This document shows, one piece after another, positions 56,713 through 64,000 of a DNA stretch of 64,000 nt (positions are counted from its first letter, which is position 1; every line of letters starts with the position of its first letter). The position numbers and the translations under genes were made by a program. Origin of the DNA: Ruminococcus sp. (GTDB lineage: Bacteria > Bacillota > Clostridia > Oscillospirales > Ruminococcaceae); assembly GCA_017543335.1 (NCBI GenBank), contig JAFYGE010000042.1, positions 51,960 through 115,959 on the forward strand, in the 5' to 3' direction. The notes below the pieces were generated by a model, which was given only the letters and a program-made list of their open reading frames with translations, was not told the origin of the DNA and ran no database searches.

Positions 56713-58032
56713 TTATTTTGCCGGATTGTCTATAAGTTTACGCTTATCAATAACTCTTACAGCCTTTCCTTCACTTCTTGTGATGGACTTAGGTGATACA
56801 AGATGAACCTTAGGATTGATACCGAGCATTGTCTTGATAGCAACAGCAAGAGCTTTCTCCTGATCCTGCATATCCTTTACCTTATCAGAGAACTGATCCG
56901 GATTCATCTCAACGCTTATATCAAGAGTATCTGTATTGTTCTTACGGTCGACCTCGATGAGGTAGTTTGGTGAATATCCCTGTTCAATGAGAACAGTTTC
57001 TATCTGGCTCGGGAACACATTAACTCCACGAATTATCATCATATCATCGCTTCTGCCCATTGGCTTAGCCATTTTAACAAGTGTACGTCCGCAAGAGCAC
57101 TTCTTTCTGCTGAGTACGCAAAGGTCACGGGTGCGGTATCTGATAAGTGGGAATGCTTCTTTTGTGATGCTTGTGAATACAAGCTCACCTACTTCTCCCT
57201 CAGGGAGCACCTCTCCTGTATCAGGATTGATTATCTCGGCTATAAAGTTGTCCTCATTGATATGCATACCGCTCTGCTCTGAGCACTCAAAAGCAACTCC
57301 CGGACCGCTTATTTCTGTAAGTCCGTAAATATCGTAAGCCTTTATACCGAGAGACTTCTCGATAGAACGTCTCATTTCCTCTGTCCAAGGCTCTGCACCG
57401 AAGATACCTGCTTTGAGCTTCAGGTCATCAGGTGTAAGTCCCATTTCATGGACAGTCTCACCTATGTAAGCTGCATATGAAGGTGTGCAGCAGAGGATAG
57501 TCGAACCGAGGTCACGCATGAATGTTATCTGACGCTCTGTATTTCCTGATGACATAGGAAGTGTGAGACAGCCTACTTTATGTGAACCGCCGTGGATTCC
57601 GGCACCGCCTGTGAACAGTCCGTATCCGTAAGCTACGTGACATACATCCTCGTCTGTGCCGCCTGCTGCTGTGATAGCTCTTGCAACGCAGTCTTCCCAC
57701 ATATCAACGTCATTCTGAGTATAGAATGCAACTACTCTCTTGCCTGTAGTACCGCTTGTGGACTGTATTCTTACGCAGTCGCTGAGAGGCTTTGCAAGGA
57801 GTCCGTAAGGATATGCCTCACGAAGGTCTGCCTTGCTGAGGAACGGGAGCTTATAAAGGTCGTCAGTACCCTTGATATCCTCCGGCTTTACGCCTTTTTC
57901 GTCCATAAGGTCACGGTAGTACTTAACGTTCTCATAAACGTGCTTTACCTGAGCAACAAGACGTTCATCCTGAAGCTTTTTCATGTCCTCACGGGACATA
58001 CATTCGATTTCTTCATTCCAATACCTTTCCAT
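56713..58032 (-). CDS. paaK: Phenylacetate-CoA ligase
   Basis: A 439-residue adenylate-forming enzyme that makes aryl-acetyl-CoA from ATP, CoA and an arylacetate. The P-loop SGTTGKRV (near residue 92), YGLTEISGPG and the hinge GRSDDMMIIRGVNVFPSQIE are all present. AAAGGAG precedes ATG 58032. Together with iorAB, which makes the aryl-acyl-CoA from aryl-pyruvate, it fits interconversion of aromatic acids and their CoA esters; aromatic amino acid fermentation or synthesis is the likely setting. Confidence 0.93.
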   Translation of the reverse strand: MERYWNEEIECMSREDMKKLQDERLVAQVKHVYENVKYYRDLMDEKGVKPEDIKGTDDLYKLPFLSKADLREAYPYGLLAKPLSDCVRIQSTSGTTGKRVVAFYTQNDVDMWEDCVARAITAAGGTDEDVCHVAYGYGLFTGGAGIHGGSHKVGCLTLPMSSGNTERQITFMRDLGSTILCCTPSYAAYIGETVHEMGLTPDDLKLKAGIFGAEPWTEEMRRSIEKSLGIKAYDIYGLTEISGPGVAFECSEQSGMHINEDNFIAEIINPDTGEVLPEGEVGELVFTSITKEAFPLIRYRTRDLCVLSRKKCSCGRTLVKMAKPMGRSDDMMIIRGVNVFPSQIETVLIEQGYSPNYLIEVDRKNNTDTLDISVEMNPDQFSDKVKDMQDQEKALAVAIKTMLGINPKVHLVSPKSITRSEGKAVRVIDKRKLIDNPAK

Positions 58033-58084
58033 TGGGATCAATTCTCCTTTAAACAAATTTGATTCTGTATTATCTCAGTACGCT

Positions 58085-58864
58085 TTACTCAGGCTGTTTG
58101 GCTGCGAGGAATACATTGAAATAGACCCTTCCGTCGGACTCGGAAATATAAGTTCCAACTCCTATGCCGGCTACTATATCGTCTTTTATGATATTCCATG
58201 CTGAAGGATTATCAAGCAGAGACTCTGAAAAATTCTTTGCAAGAGTTTCAGTATCGATATCAGTTATAGTAACTTCGCCGTCAAGGTCAGTTTCGGTCAT
58301 AAATGAGCGTCCCCGCATTTCTGCAAACATATCATAGCTGTCGTAAAATTTTCCGTCGAAAGCTGTAGCTACAGCCGCTTTCATTTTATCATTATCCTGC
58401 ACATAATCAGAAGCTGTTTGTTCTGCACGGATAATACTGTATTTATCGCCGCCTTCGAGACGTGTGAGCGGAGCTTTACCGTCAGCTTCACGGTAGAAGT
58501 TTATCCAGTTATATACATATCCTGCTATAAGAGCTTCATTCTCAGCCTTTTCCATAGCCTTATATGATGCCGGCAGCTCACCTGCCTTTATGAGATACTT
58601 CTGCACAGCAAGTGCATCCATATTTGATACACCGTCGCCACGTTCATGCACATCTGCATTTGAAGCTCCACGTACAGTCAGGCTATACTCATCAGGATTA
58701 GCAACGCTCTGCATTATGCGGACAGCATCGTTCATTCTTACTTCTCCGCTGCAATCGGCATCTCCGAAAAGGAGAGCCGGAACTTTCTCCGCCGCCATGC
58801 CTGTAAGTCCCATTGCACCATAGGTTAACACTGCTGCTGCCAATGCTGACATAAATTTCTTCAT
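58085..58864 (-). CDS. Secreted dockerin protein with CAP-like domain
   Basis: A 259-residue exported protein. Signal peptide about 1-25; an N-terminal type I dockerin (about 30-95) with two Ca-binding repeats, GDADCSGEVRMNDAVRIMQ and GDGVSNMDALAVQKYL; then a CAP/SCP-like domain (about 105-255), recognised from NPSAWNIIKDD, IGVGTYISE and VYFNVFL. The CAP histidines are not in place, so it may be inactive. Dockerins bind cohesins of the cellulosome. It lies between iorB and paaK, with which it has no metabolic link. The CAP call is by fold pattern only. Confidence 0.75.
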   Translation of the reverse strand: MKKFMSALAAAVLTYGAMGLTGMAAEKVPALLFGDADCSGEVRMNDAVRIMQSVANPDEYSLTVRGASNADVHERGDGVSNMDALAVQKYLIKAGELPASYKAMEKAENEALIAGYVYNWINFYREADGKAPLTRLEGGDKYSIIRAEQTASDYVQDNDKMKAAVATAFDGKFYDSYDMFAEMRGRSFMTETDLDGEVTITDIDTETLAKNFSESLLDNPSAWNIIKDDIVAGIGVGTYISESDGRVYFNVFLAAKQPE

Positions 58865-58899
58865 TTTCCCAGCTCCCTTTCATCGAGTTAATATTACTC

Positions 58900-59475
58900 T
58901 TATTTTGCGTTCTTTCCGAGCTCGAAAGCCTTCTTGTTGAGTTCAAGGAACTTAGGCGGCACGCACTGTTCAAGAGCCTTCTGCCAGAGTTCTTCCGGGA
59001 AGTCAGTACGTGAAGCGAGAACTCCCATGAGAACTACGTTTGAAGCCTTTGAAGTACCTGCCTGCTCTGCAAGTGAAAGTGCGTCTACAGCTACGAGTTC
59101 TACACCTGCATCGCTGAGTTTCTTTTCAAGGTCCTCAGGGTACTGTGCAGCACCTGTGATGACCGGCATCGGGTCTATCTTCTGTGTTGATGTTATGAGC
59201 TTGCCGCCCTTCTTGAGATATGGCAGACATCTTGCTGCCTCAAGAAGCTCGAACGAGATAACAGCGTCAGCCTCGCCCTTTTCGATAACAGGAGAATATA
59301 CCTTATCACCGTACTTTACGTATGTAACAACTGAACCGCCACGCTGGCTCATTCCGTGTACTTCACTTACTTTTACATCATATCCCTGTGCAAGAAGCAC
59401 ATTTCCAAGAAGTCTTGAAGCGAGCAGTGAACCCTGTCCGCCTACGCCGACTATCATTATTGATCTTGTTTCCAT
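58900..59475 (-). CDS. iorB: Indolepyruvate ferredoxin oxidoreductase, beta subunit
   Basis: A 191-residue subunit of the enzyme that turns aryl-pyruvates into aryl-acetyl-CoA with ferredoxin. The N-terminus MIVGVGGQGSLLASRLLG and SEVHGMSQRGGSVVTYV are diagnostic of the pyruvate-oxidoreductase gamma-type domain, and ISFELLEAARCLPYL follows. Normal length. The alpha subunit gene iorA lies 1.6 kb upstream, separated by three unknown genes and a repeat. AAGGAG precedes the ATG. Confidence 0.95.
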   Translation of the reverse strand: METRSIMIVGVGGQGSLLASRLLGNVLLAQGYDVKVSEVHGMSQRGGSVVTYVKYGDKVYSPVIEKGEADAVISFELLEAARCLPYLKKGGKLITSTQKIDPMPVITGAAQYPEDLEKKLSDAGVELVAVDALSLAEQAGTSKASNVVLMGVLASRTDFPEELWQKALEQCVPPKFLELNKKAFELGKNAK

Positions 59476-59526
59476 AGCAATTTACTCCTTAATATTTTTT
59501 GTCACTATTGCTTATTTCGATACGCA

Positions 59527-60204
59527 CTAAAATTTCACATTCTTCTTAACAGCACTCTTCATAAGCGATACTGTTCCGAGGGCAGCTGAGATATAGCTCT
59601 GTATGAGGTCACCGTAGTAAGCCTTTGTCATATTGAGCTTACCGAGTATCCTGTGGAAATGGATAAAACAGTCGCTGAAATCTCCCCTTGTGAAACCATA
59701 GGTGCGATTGAGTTCATAATTGATATAATTTTCGATTATATGATCCGGAACATCCGGATGTTCTTCTTTTATTTTTTGTGTAACGCTTAGCCGCATGACC
59801 TTTATAGTCTCCTCAAACGAGTCTGTCATTAGCCATGATAGCGTTATCCGCTGAGCAAGATAAACAGTTCCCGCAATTATGACAGTACATATAAATACTC
59901 CCACGATAACAGGTATCTTATTTTTACGGGTAAATCTCGAATAACTCTTTACGCTTCCTGCTGCGAGAAAAAAGCCTACGATAGCAGAGCGTATCCTGAA
60001 TTTTCCAAGAACTATCCATATTATCATCCCCGGAAGTGCTCCGAGAAGAGCTCCCCAGAAGCCTTTAAGAAGTGTAACTGACTTTTTTTCTTTCAGCGGC
60101 TCTTCGTAAGCCTCACCGAAATACTTTTTCAGGTCAACTATTTCTTCCTCTTCTGTCGTTCTGACTGCCGGTACTTCTGTCTCAGATCCTGCGATCCTGC
60201 TCAT
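59527..60204 (-). CDS. Membrane protein, unknown
   Basis: A 225-residue protein. An acidic cytosolic N-terminus (about 1-40), then about three hydrophobic helices (about 45-70, 72-85, 95-118), and a soluble helical C-terminus. I recognise no family. The gene follows the 141-residue protein gene by four bases, and that one overlaps the zinc-ribbon gene, so three unknown genes form one unit placed between iorA and iorB. Confidence 0.65.
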   Translation of the reverse strand: MSRIAGSETEVPAVRTTEEEEIVDLKKYFGEAYEEPLKEKKSVTLLKGFWGALLGALPGMIIWIVLGKFRIRSAIVGFFLAAGSVKSYSRFTRKNKIPVIVGVFICTVIIAGTVYLAQRITLSWLMTDSFEETIKVMRLSVTQKIKEEHPDVPDHIIENYINYELNRTYGFTRGDFSDCFIHFHRILGKLNMTKAYYGDLIQSYISAALGTVSLMKSAVKKNVKF

Positions 60205-60207
60205 AAT

Positions 60208-60633
60208 TTAGTTCTCCGGTTTATAGAGGATATTCAGTTCTCCGTCAACGAAACCGATACCTATTCCCTCAGCTCCGAGGAGGATATTTTTATACTTACC
60301 GCTTTCAAGATACTCGCTGCACAGCTCGGTATAGACCGTAACGACACGCTTCTCGTCCACGTTCTCCTCATCGGAGAAATCAAGAGCGAACAAGTCCTCT
60401 TCCGAAGACCATACCTCATAGCAAGCCCATTCACCGGACTCGTCATCAGGATCAAATCTATCTGATGCTATGAGCTGCAATGTGAACAAAGTCTCGCCTG
60501 TTTCGTCAGAGTGATCCTCATAGATGTTGAAATTGAAAGCTCTGGTATCCTCTGGCATATCGTTCTGTTCGAGAAGTATATCGAGCCACTTCTCAAATCC
60601 CTCATATATTTCCATCTGTACCATATCTGTCAT
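60208..60633 (-). CDS. Acidic protein, unknown
   Basis: A 141-residue soluble, acidic protein (NFNIYEDHSDETGETLFTLQ, FDPDDESGEWACYEVW, ENVDEKRVVTVYTELCSEY). It has an alpha/beta pattern reminiscent of small accessory or immunity-type proteins but no family is recognised. It overlaps the upstream zinc-ribbon gene by four bases (ATGA) and is followed four bases on by a membrane protein gene. Confidence 0.65.
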   Translation of the reverse strand: MTDMVQMEIYEGFEKWLDILLEQNDMPEDTRAFNFNIYEDHSDETGETLFTLQLIASDRFDPDDESGEWACYEVWSSEEDLFALDFSDEENVDEKRVVTVYTELCSEYLESGKYKNILLGAEGIGIGFVDGELNILYKPEN

Positions 60634-60830
60634 CCTTTATTCTTTTTATATTTGAAAAATTCCAGTTTATTGCAGGAAGGACATTCATATATGCTGACTG
60701 TCAAAGCTCCTGAGAGCCAGTGTTCAAGGTGTTCAAAGATAATATTGCTTTTTCCGAGCTGTATTTTCTCGGTGCCTCTGTATTTCATTGGAATATTACA
60801 ATACGGACAATTGATCTGTCTTACTTTCAT
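60630..60830 (-). CDS. Small zinc-ribbon protein
   Basis: A 66-residue protein with two cysteine pairs, CPYC near the N-terminus and CPSC near the C-terminus (about residues 8-11 and 50-53), and a basic tail (FKYKKNKG). The pattern is that of the PF20097-type single-zinc ribbons in Firmicutes, though that is recalled from general pattern. ATG 60830 has GGGGG eight bases upstream, preferred over ATG 60845. It overlaps the next gene by four bases. Confidence 0.65.
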   Translation of the reverse strand: MKVRQINCPYCNIPMKYRGTEKIQLGKSNIIFEHLEHWLSGALTVSIYECPSCNKLEFFKYKKNKG

Positions 60831-60909
60831 GATTATTTCCCCCATTTAATATCGAATAATTAGTACGTTTATTGTTCCTTACCTGCTATAAAAGAAATTA
60901 TTTCGCCGG

Positions 60910-61050
60910 TCAAGCCGAGGGGAGCAATGCGGACGGTTCGTACAGCGTTGCTTCGCTCGCTGTACTGCTCTTCAGGGGGAACTCTGTTCCCCCTCATACA
61001 CCCCCTTGCCAAAGGGTTAATAAACCCTTTGGAATCCCTTTATGCGGCTT
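60910..61050 (-). repeat. Hairpin-rich region related to R2
   Basis: On the minus strand it opens like R2 (GGGATTCCAAAGGGTT with its perfect partner AACCCTTTGG) but then differs, with its own hairpins AGGGGGAA/TTCCCCCT and GTACAGCG/CGCTGTAC. It occupies the 235-base gap after iorA, whose transcript it probably ends. Confidence 0.65.
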
Positions 61051-61065
61051 CGCCTTTTTTATTTT

Positions 61066-62796
61066 TTACTGTATAGCCCCCACTTTACACTGCTCCTGAC
61101 ATATGCCGCAGCCTACGCACTGTGTATGGTCGATAACAGCCTTACCGTCTCTCATAGAAATTGCAGGACATCCGAGCTTCATGCACATCTTACATCCTAC
61201 GCACTTGTCAGCATTTACTTTAAGCGGAGGATTGTGCTTTACATATTTCAGCAATGCACATGGACGGCGTGAGATTATAACTGATGCTTCATCAGCTGCA
61301 AGCTCTTCCTTTACAGCCTGCTCACATTCAGCAAGGTGATAAGGGTCAACTACTCTTACTCTCTTTATGCCGATAGCCTTACAGAGTGCTTCAAGGTTGA
61401 CTGCTGCTGCCGGGTCACCTTTAAGGTTCTTACCTGTTGTAGGGTTCTGCTGGTGACCTGTCATACCTGTTATTGAGTTATCGAGTATGATAACTGTTGA
61501 ATTTGAATCGTTGTATGCAATATTTACAAGACCTGTCATACCGCTGTGCATGAATGTTGAGTCACCAATAACTGCAACTGTCTTGTGCTCAGATTCAGCT
61601 CCTCTTGCCTTATTGAAGCCGTGAAGTCCCGAGATAGAAGCTCCCATACAGATAGTTGTATCAACTGCGAACAGAGGTGCAACTGCTCCGAGAGTATAAC
61701 ATCCGATATCGCCTGAAACTGTAACGCCAAGCTTCTTTAAGGTATAGAACATACCTCTGTGAGGACATCCTGCACACATTACAGGAGGTCTCATCGGGAT
61801 ATTCTCTTCAAGCTCAACGAACTCCTTCTTCTCTCCAAGAAGCTTCTCAGCTATTACTGACTGGTGTATCTCACCGATATATCCGAATATCTCCTTGCCC
61901 TTTACGTTATTTACACCGATATTGCGGCAGTGTTCCTCTATGATACCGTCGAGTTCCTCGATAACGTATATCTTTTCGTACTTAGCTGCAAAGTCCTGTA
62001 TTAGCTTTACAGGGAGCGGATTTACCATACCGAGTTTGAGTACAGAAGCCTTGTCTCCGAGTGCTTCTCTTACGTACTGATAAGCTGCACCATTTGTTAT
62101 AACACCGAACTCAGCCTTATCAGATATTTCAACTCTGTTGAGAGGTGATGTCTCAGCATATTCTATGAGCTTCTTTGTACGCTCCTCAACAAATACGTGA
62201 CGTCCCTTTGCATATGCAGGCATCATTACGAATTTCTGCGGATTCTTTTCATATGGTTTCAGTTCAAGCTCTTTTCTGTCTTCCATTTCAACAATGCTCT
62301 GTGAATGAGCAACTCTTGTCGACATTCTTACTATGAACGGAGCATCAAACTGCTCTGAAAGCTCAAATGCAAGTTTTACGAATTCCTTTACTTCACCAGA
62401 ATCTGATGGTTCGAGCATAGGTACTTTTGATGCGATAGCGTGATGACGGCTGTCCTGCTCATTCTGTGAAGAATGCATACCCTGATCGTCAGCAACAGCT
62501 ATTACCATACCTGCATTTACTCCTGTATATGCAGCTGTGTAAAGCGGGTCAGCAGCAACATTGAGTCCGACGTGCTTCATTCCGCAGAAGCTTCTTGCAC
62601 CTGCTATTGAAGCTCCGAGAGCTGTCTCCATAGCTACCTTCTCATTTGGAGCCCACTCTGCGTAAACCTCGTCATATTTAGCTACCTCCTCTGTTATCTC
62701 AGTTGAAGGTGTACCAGGATAGCTTGATACTATCTTACATCCTGCCTCAAATAAGCCTCTTGCAAAGGCTTCGTTTCCTAACATAAGCTTGTTCAT
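61066..62796 (-). CDS. iorA: Indolepyruvate ferredoxin oxidoreductase, alpha subunit
   Basis: A 576-residue TPP- and iron-sulphur-dependent subunit. Order: pyrimidine-binding domain (about 1-170, SYPGTPSTEITEEVAKYDEV), central domain (about 240-330), TPP-binding domain (about 345-500; GDSTFMHSGMTGLVN, the Mg-diphosphate motif) and two 4Fe-4S clusters at the C-terminus (CVGCKMCMKLGCP and CVGCGICQEQC). It makes aryl-acetyl-CoA from aryl-pyruvate with reduction of ferredoxin. AAAGGA precedes the ATG. It follows a HAD gene by 30 bases. Confidence 0.97.
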   Translation of the reverse strand: MNKLMLGNEAFARGLFEAGCKIVSSYPGTPSTEITEEVAKYDEVYAEWAPNEKVAMETALGASIAGARSFCGMKHVGLNVAADPLYTAAYTGVNAGMVIAVADDQGMHSSQNEQDSRHHAIASKVPMLEPSDSGEVKEFVKLAFELSEQFDAPFIVRMSTRVAHSQSIVEMEDRKELELKPYEKNPQKFVMMPAYAKGRHVFVEERTKKLIEYAETSPLNRVEISDKAEFGVITNGAAYQYVREALGDKASVLKLGMVNPLPVKLIQDFAAKYEKIYVIEELDGIIEEHCRNIGVNNVKGKEIFGYIGEIHQSVIAEKLLGEKKEFVELEENIPMRPPVMCAGCPHRGMFYTLKKLGVTVSGDIGCYTLGAVAPLFAVDTTICMGASISGLHGFNKARGAESEHKTVAVIGDSTFMHSGMTGLVNIAYNDSNSTVIILDNSITGMTGHQQNPTTGKNLKGDPAAAVNLEALCKAIGIKRVRVVDPYHLAECEQAVKEELAADEASVIISRRPCALLKYVKHNPPLKVNADKCVGCKMCMKLGCPAISMRDGKAVIDHTQCVGCGICQEQCKVGAIQ

Positions 62797-62826
62797 CTGT
62801 TTATTTTCCTTTCATATATATTATGT

Positions 62827-63645
62827 CTATTGACTTTTTAGCCAGTTCGCTACTCCGTCCTCGGAGTTTGTACCTATTATAATGTCAGCCTCTTCCTTTA
62901 CTTCCTCCCTCGCATTTCCGACCGCTATTTTCAGGTCAGCCTGTGCGAACATCGGAAGGTCATTAAGATTATCACCGAATGCAGCTATTTCATCAAAGCC
63001 GTATCTCTCACGGAGAAAGGCAAGTCCATTTGCTTTCGATGCCTTGTGCGAAAACACCTCAAGATACCACGAGTTATTATATACATCGAGATAAAAGGCA
63101 TGATCTACTCCTTTTATCTTCTCTACTTCCTCCTTTACAGGATAAAGCTCCTCATATGGTCCGGTAGTGGTGAAATATACCGTATACTCATCAGCGTGAT
63201 CTTCAAGCCGGCATTGTACAAACGGCTTCTTGTAGTTGCTCTTCCTGACTTCGGCAAAGCTTCGCATTACCTTTGATGTGAGTTTGGAATAATAGCAGGT
63301 CAGTATCTCTTTGTCTATGCGATACATGAAGCACTGCACTCCATGACGTGCAAAAGCACTCAAAACTGCCGCAGAATCAGCAGGTTCTATGAACTCATTC
63401 TTTATGTAGCACTCGTTTTTTATGTCGTAGATGCTCACCCCGTTCATGAGTATGCATGGAACATTTATGTCAAGTGCCGCAGTTATGGGTATTGCCGAAT
63501 ATATCGACCTCGCTGTAGCAAAGGTGAAGTTCATGCCTTTTGCTGTGAGTCCGTTTATTATCTCTGCTGTTTTCTCAGTTACAGCAGGCTCCGGACTTAG
63601 CAGTGTGCCGTCCAGATCAGATATGTATAACGTCCTGTTCCCCAA
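62827..63645 (-). CDS. HAD-superfamily (Cof-type) phosphatase
   Basis: A 272-residue sugar-phosphate or nucleotide phosphatase. Motif I is SDLDGTLLS near the N-terminus, motif II threonine follows in NFTFATARS, motif III lysine and motif IV AAFGDNLNDLPMF (near residue 225) complete the set; the cap domain is type IIB. Start TTG 63645 has AGGAGG seven bases upstream and begins GNRTLYISDLDG; longer readings lack a good site. It lies 30 bases upstream of iorA and may be read with it. Substrate unknown. Confidence 0.9.
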   Translation of the reverse strand: MGNRTLYISDLDGTLLSPEPAVTEKTAEIINGLTAKGMNFTFATARSIYSAIPITAALDINVPCILMNGVSIYDIKNECYIKNEFIEPADSAAVLSAFARHGVQCFMYRIDKEILTCYYSKLTSKVMRSFAEVRKSNYKKPFVQCRLEDHADEYTVYFTTTGPYEELYPVKEEVEKIKGVDHAFYLDVYNNSWYLEVFSHKASKANGLAFLRERYGFDEIAAFGDNLNDLPMFAQADLKIAVGNAREEVKEEADIIIGTNSEDGVANWLKSQ

Positions 63646-63782
63646 TATTTCACCTCCTGCTGCTGTACACATAGGTACTCATAGTATAATTATAACACAT
63701 AAGTTAAAAAAAGTGAAGAAGTTATTTCACGATTCACGCATATTTGTTAAATTTGCATAATAGATACGGTGGGTTTTTGACG

Positions 63783-63814
63783 TAAAAAAGCCTGCCTCAA
63801 AAAGAGACAGGCTC
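63783..63814 (-). terminator. Terminator of a gene beyond the right edge
   Basis: On the minus strand GCCTGTCTC pairs with GAGGCAGGC around TTTTT and is followed by six T. A minus-strand transcript arriving from the right would end here. Confidence 0.65.
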
Positions 63815-63817
63815 AGA

Positions 63818-64000
63818 GTGTTGAAAAGCTATAAAATAAAAGGCTAACCATAATAATGGGATTCCAAAGGGATTATTATCCCTTTGGTCAGGTCAAGGGC
63901 TGACAGCCCTTGTGGGGTGTGGGGCAAAGCCCCACATATAGCCGCAAAAACGCTCCGCAAGGGGTGAATTCAAAAACAGTCCGGTGGACTGTTTTTGAAG
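63818..64000 (+). repeat. R2 repeat, copy 3 (cut by window edge)
   Basis: Starts TGTTGAAAA and matches R2 copy 1 through the CCAAAGGG hairpin, the TGTGGGGC/GCCCCACA hairpin and the CAGTCC/GGACTG hairpin. In the GGGCTGACAGCCC stem it pairs fully where copy 1 is imperfect. The right end is outside the window. Confidence 0.8.

Noticed and set aside
1-64000. tRNA, rRNA or prophage genes
   Set aside because: I looked for T-loop consensus words, ribosomal sequence, integrase, terminase and transposase genes on both strands and saw none; a formal tRNA scan was not possible.

Overview
The window looks like a chromosomal segment of a low-to-mid GC anaerobic Firmicute of the Oscillospiraceae, most likely Ruminococcus (R. 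flavefaciens/R. albus-like). The grounds are a type I dockerin protein, a secreted membrane-anchored GH9 cellulase, IorAB/PaaK aryl-pyruvate fermentation genes, zinc-ribbon TIR proteins, and the Firmicute order of the division and mismatch-repair genes. No tRNA, rRNA, CRISPR array, phage genes or transposase gene was seen. Promoters are mostly sigma-A-like with 17-bp spacing, and many genes end in clear intrinsic terminators.

Region 1 (1-18.0 kb, all minus strand) is a long housekeeping block read miaB, two lipoproteins, a YlbF/YmcA (RicA-like) protein, a membrane protein, mutS, a small acidic protein, mutL, two small membrane proteins, miaA, hfq, a HlyD-like protein, yggS, sepF, ylmH, divIVA and ileS (cut by the window edge). 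It joins two gene orders known from Bacillus: ymcB(miaB)-ymcA-mutS-mutL-miaA-hfq and ylmE(yggS)-sepF-ylmH-divIVA-ileS.

Region 2 (18.0-23.5 kb) holds a small membrane protein, a LysR regulator, an aminotransferase divergent from a FadR-type GntR regulator, and an NfeD plus stomatin-like SPFH pair.

Region 3 (23.5-33.3 kb) is the most unusual part. One promoter drives four genes: two paralogous zinc-ribbon/TIR/transmembrane proteins, an SPFH-domain protein ending in four tandem zinc ribbons, and a four-helix membrane protein. I read this as a candidate membrane-scaffolded TIR signalling or defence module of undescribed function. It is followed by a membrane-anchored GH9 cellulase. Two families of non-coding repeats lie here: R1 (inverted copies about 9.3 kb apart that bracket both units) and R2 (inverted copies bracketing the GH9 gene, with another copy at the right edge of the window).

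Region 4 (33.3-49.5 kb) carries a sugar-kinase-like phosphotransferase, an acetyltransferase, a UPF0210 protein with its ACT partner, an operon of PHP phosphatase, Lrp regulator, aminotransferase and ispE, a zinc-ribbon membrane protein, a PP2C phosphatase divergent from a GH3 glycosidase, aroC, pyk and pcrA.

Region 5 (49.7-64.0 kb) carries glycogen and maltodextrin use (malQ-glgP), a membrane-embedded lipase-like protein, and an aryl-pyruvate oxidation group (iorA, iorB, paaK, ACT protein) interrupted by three unknown small genes and a dockerin-CAP-like protein. It ends with a HAD phosphatase and an R2 repeat. Functions are assigned by recognising motifs and family likeness by eye; no database search was run.
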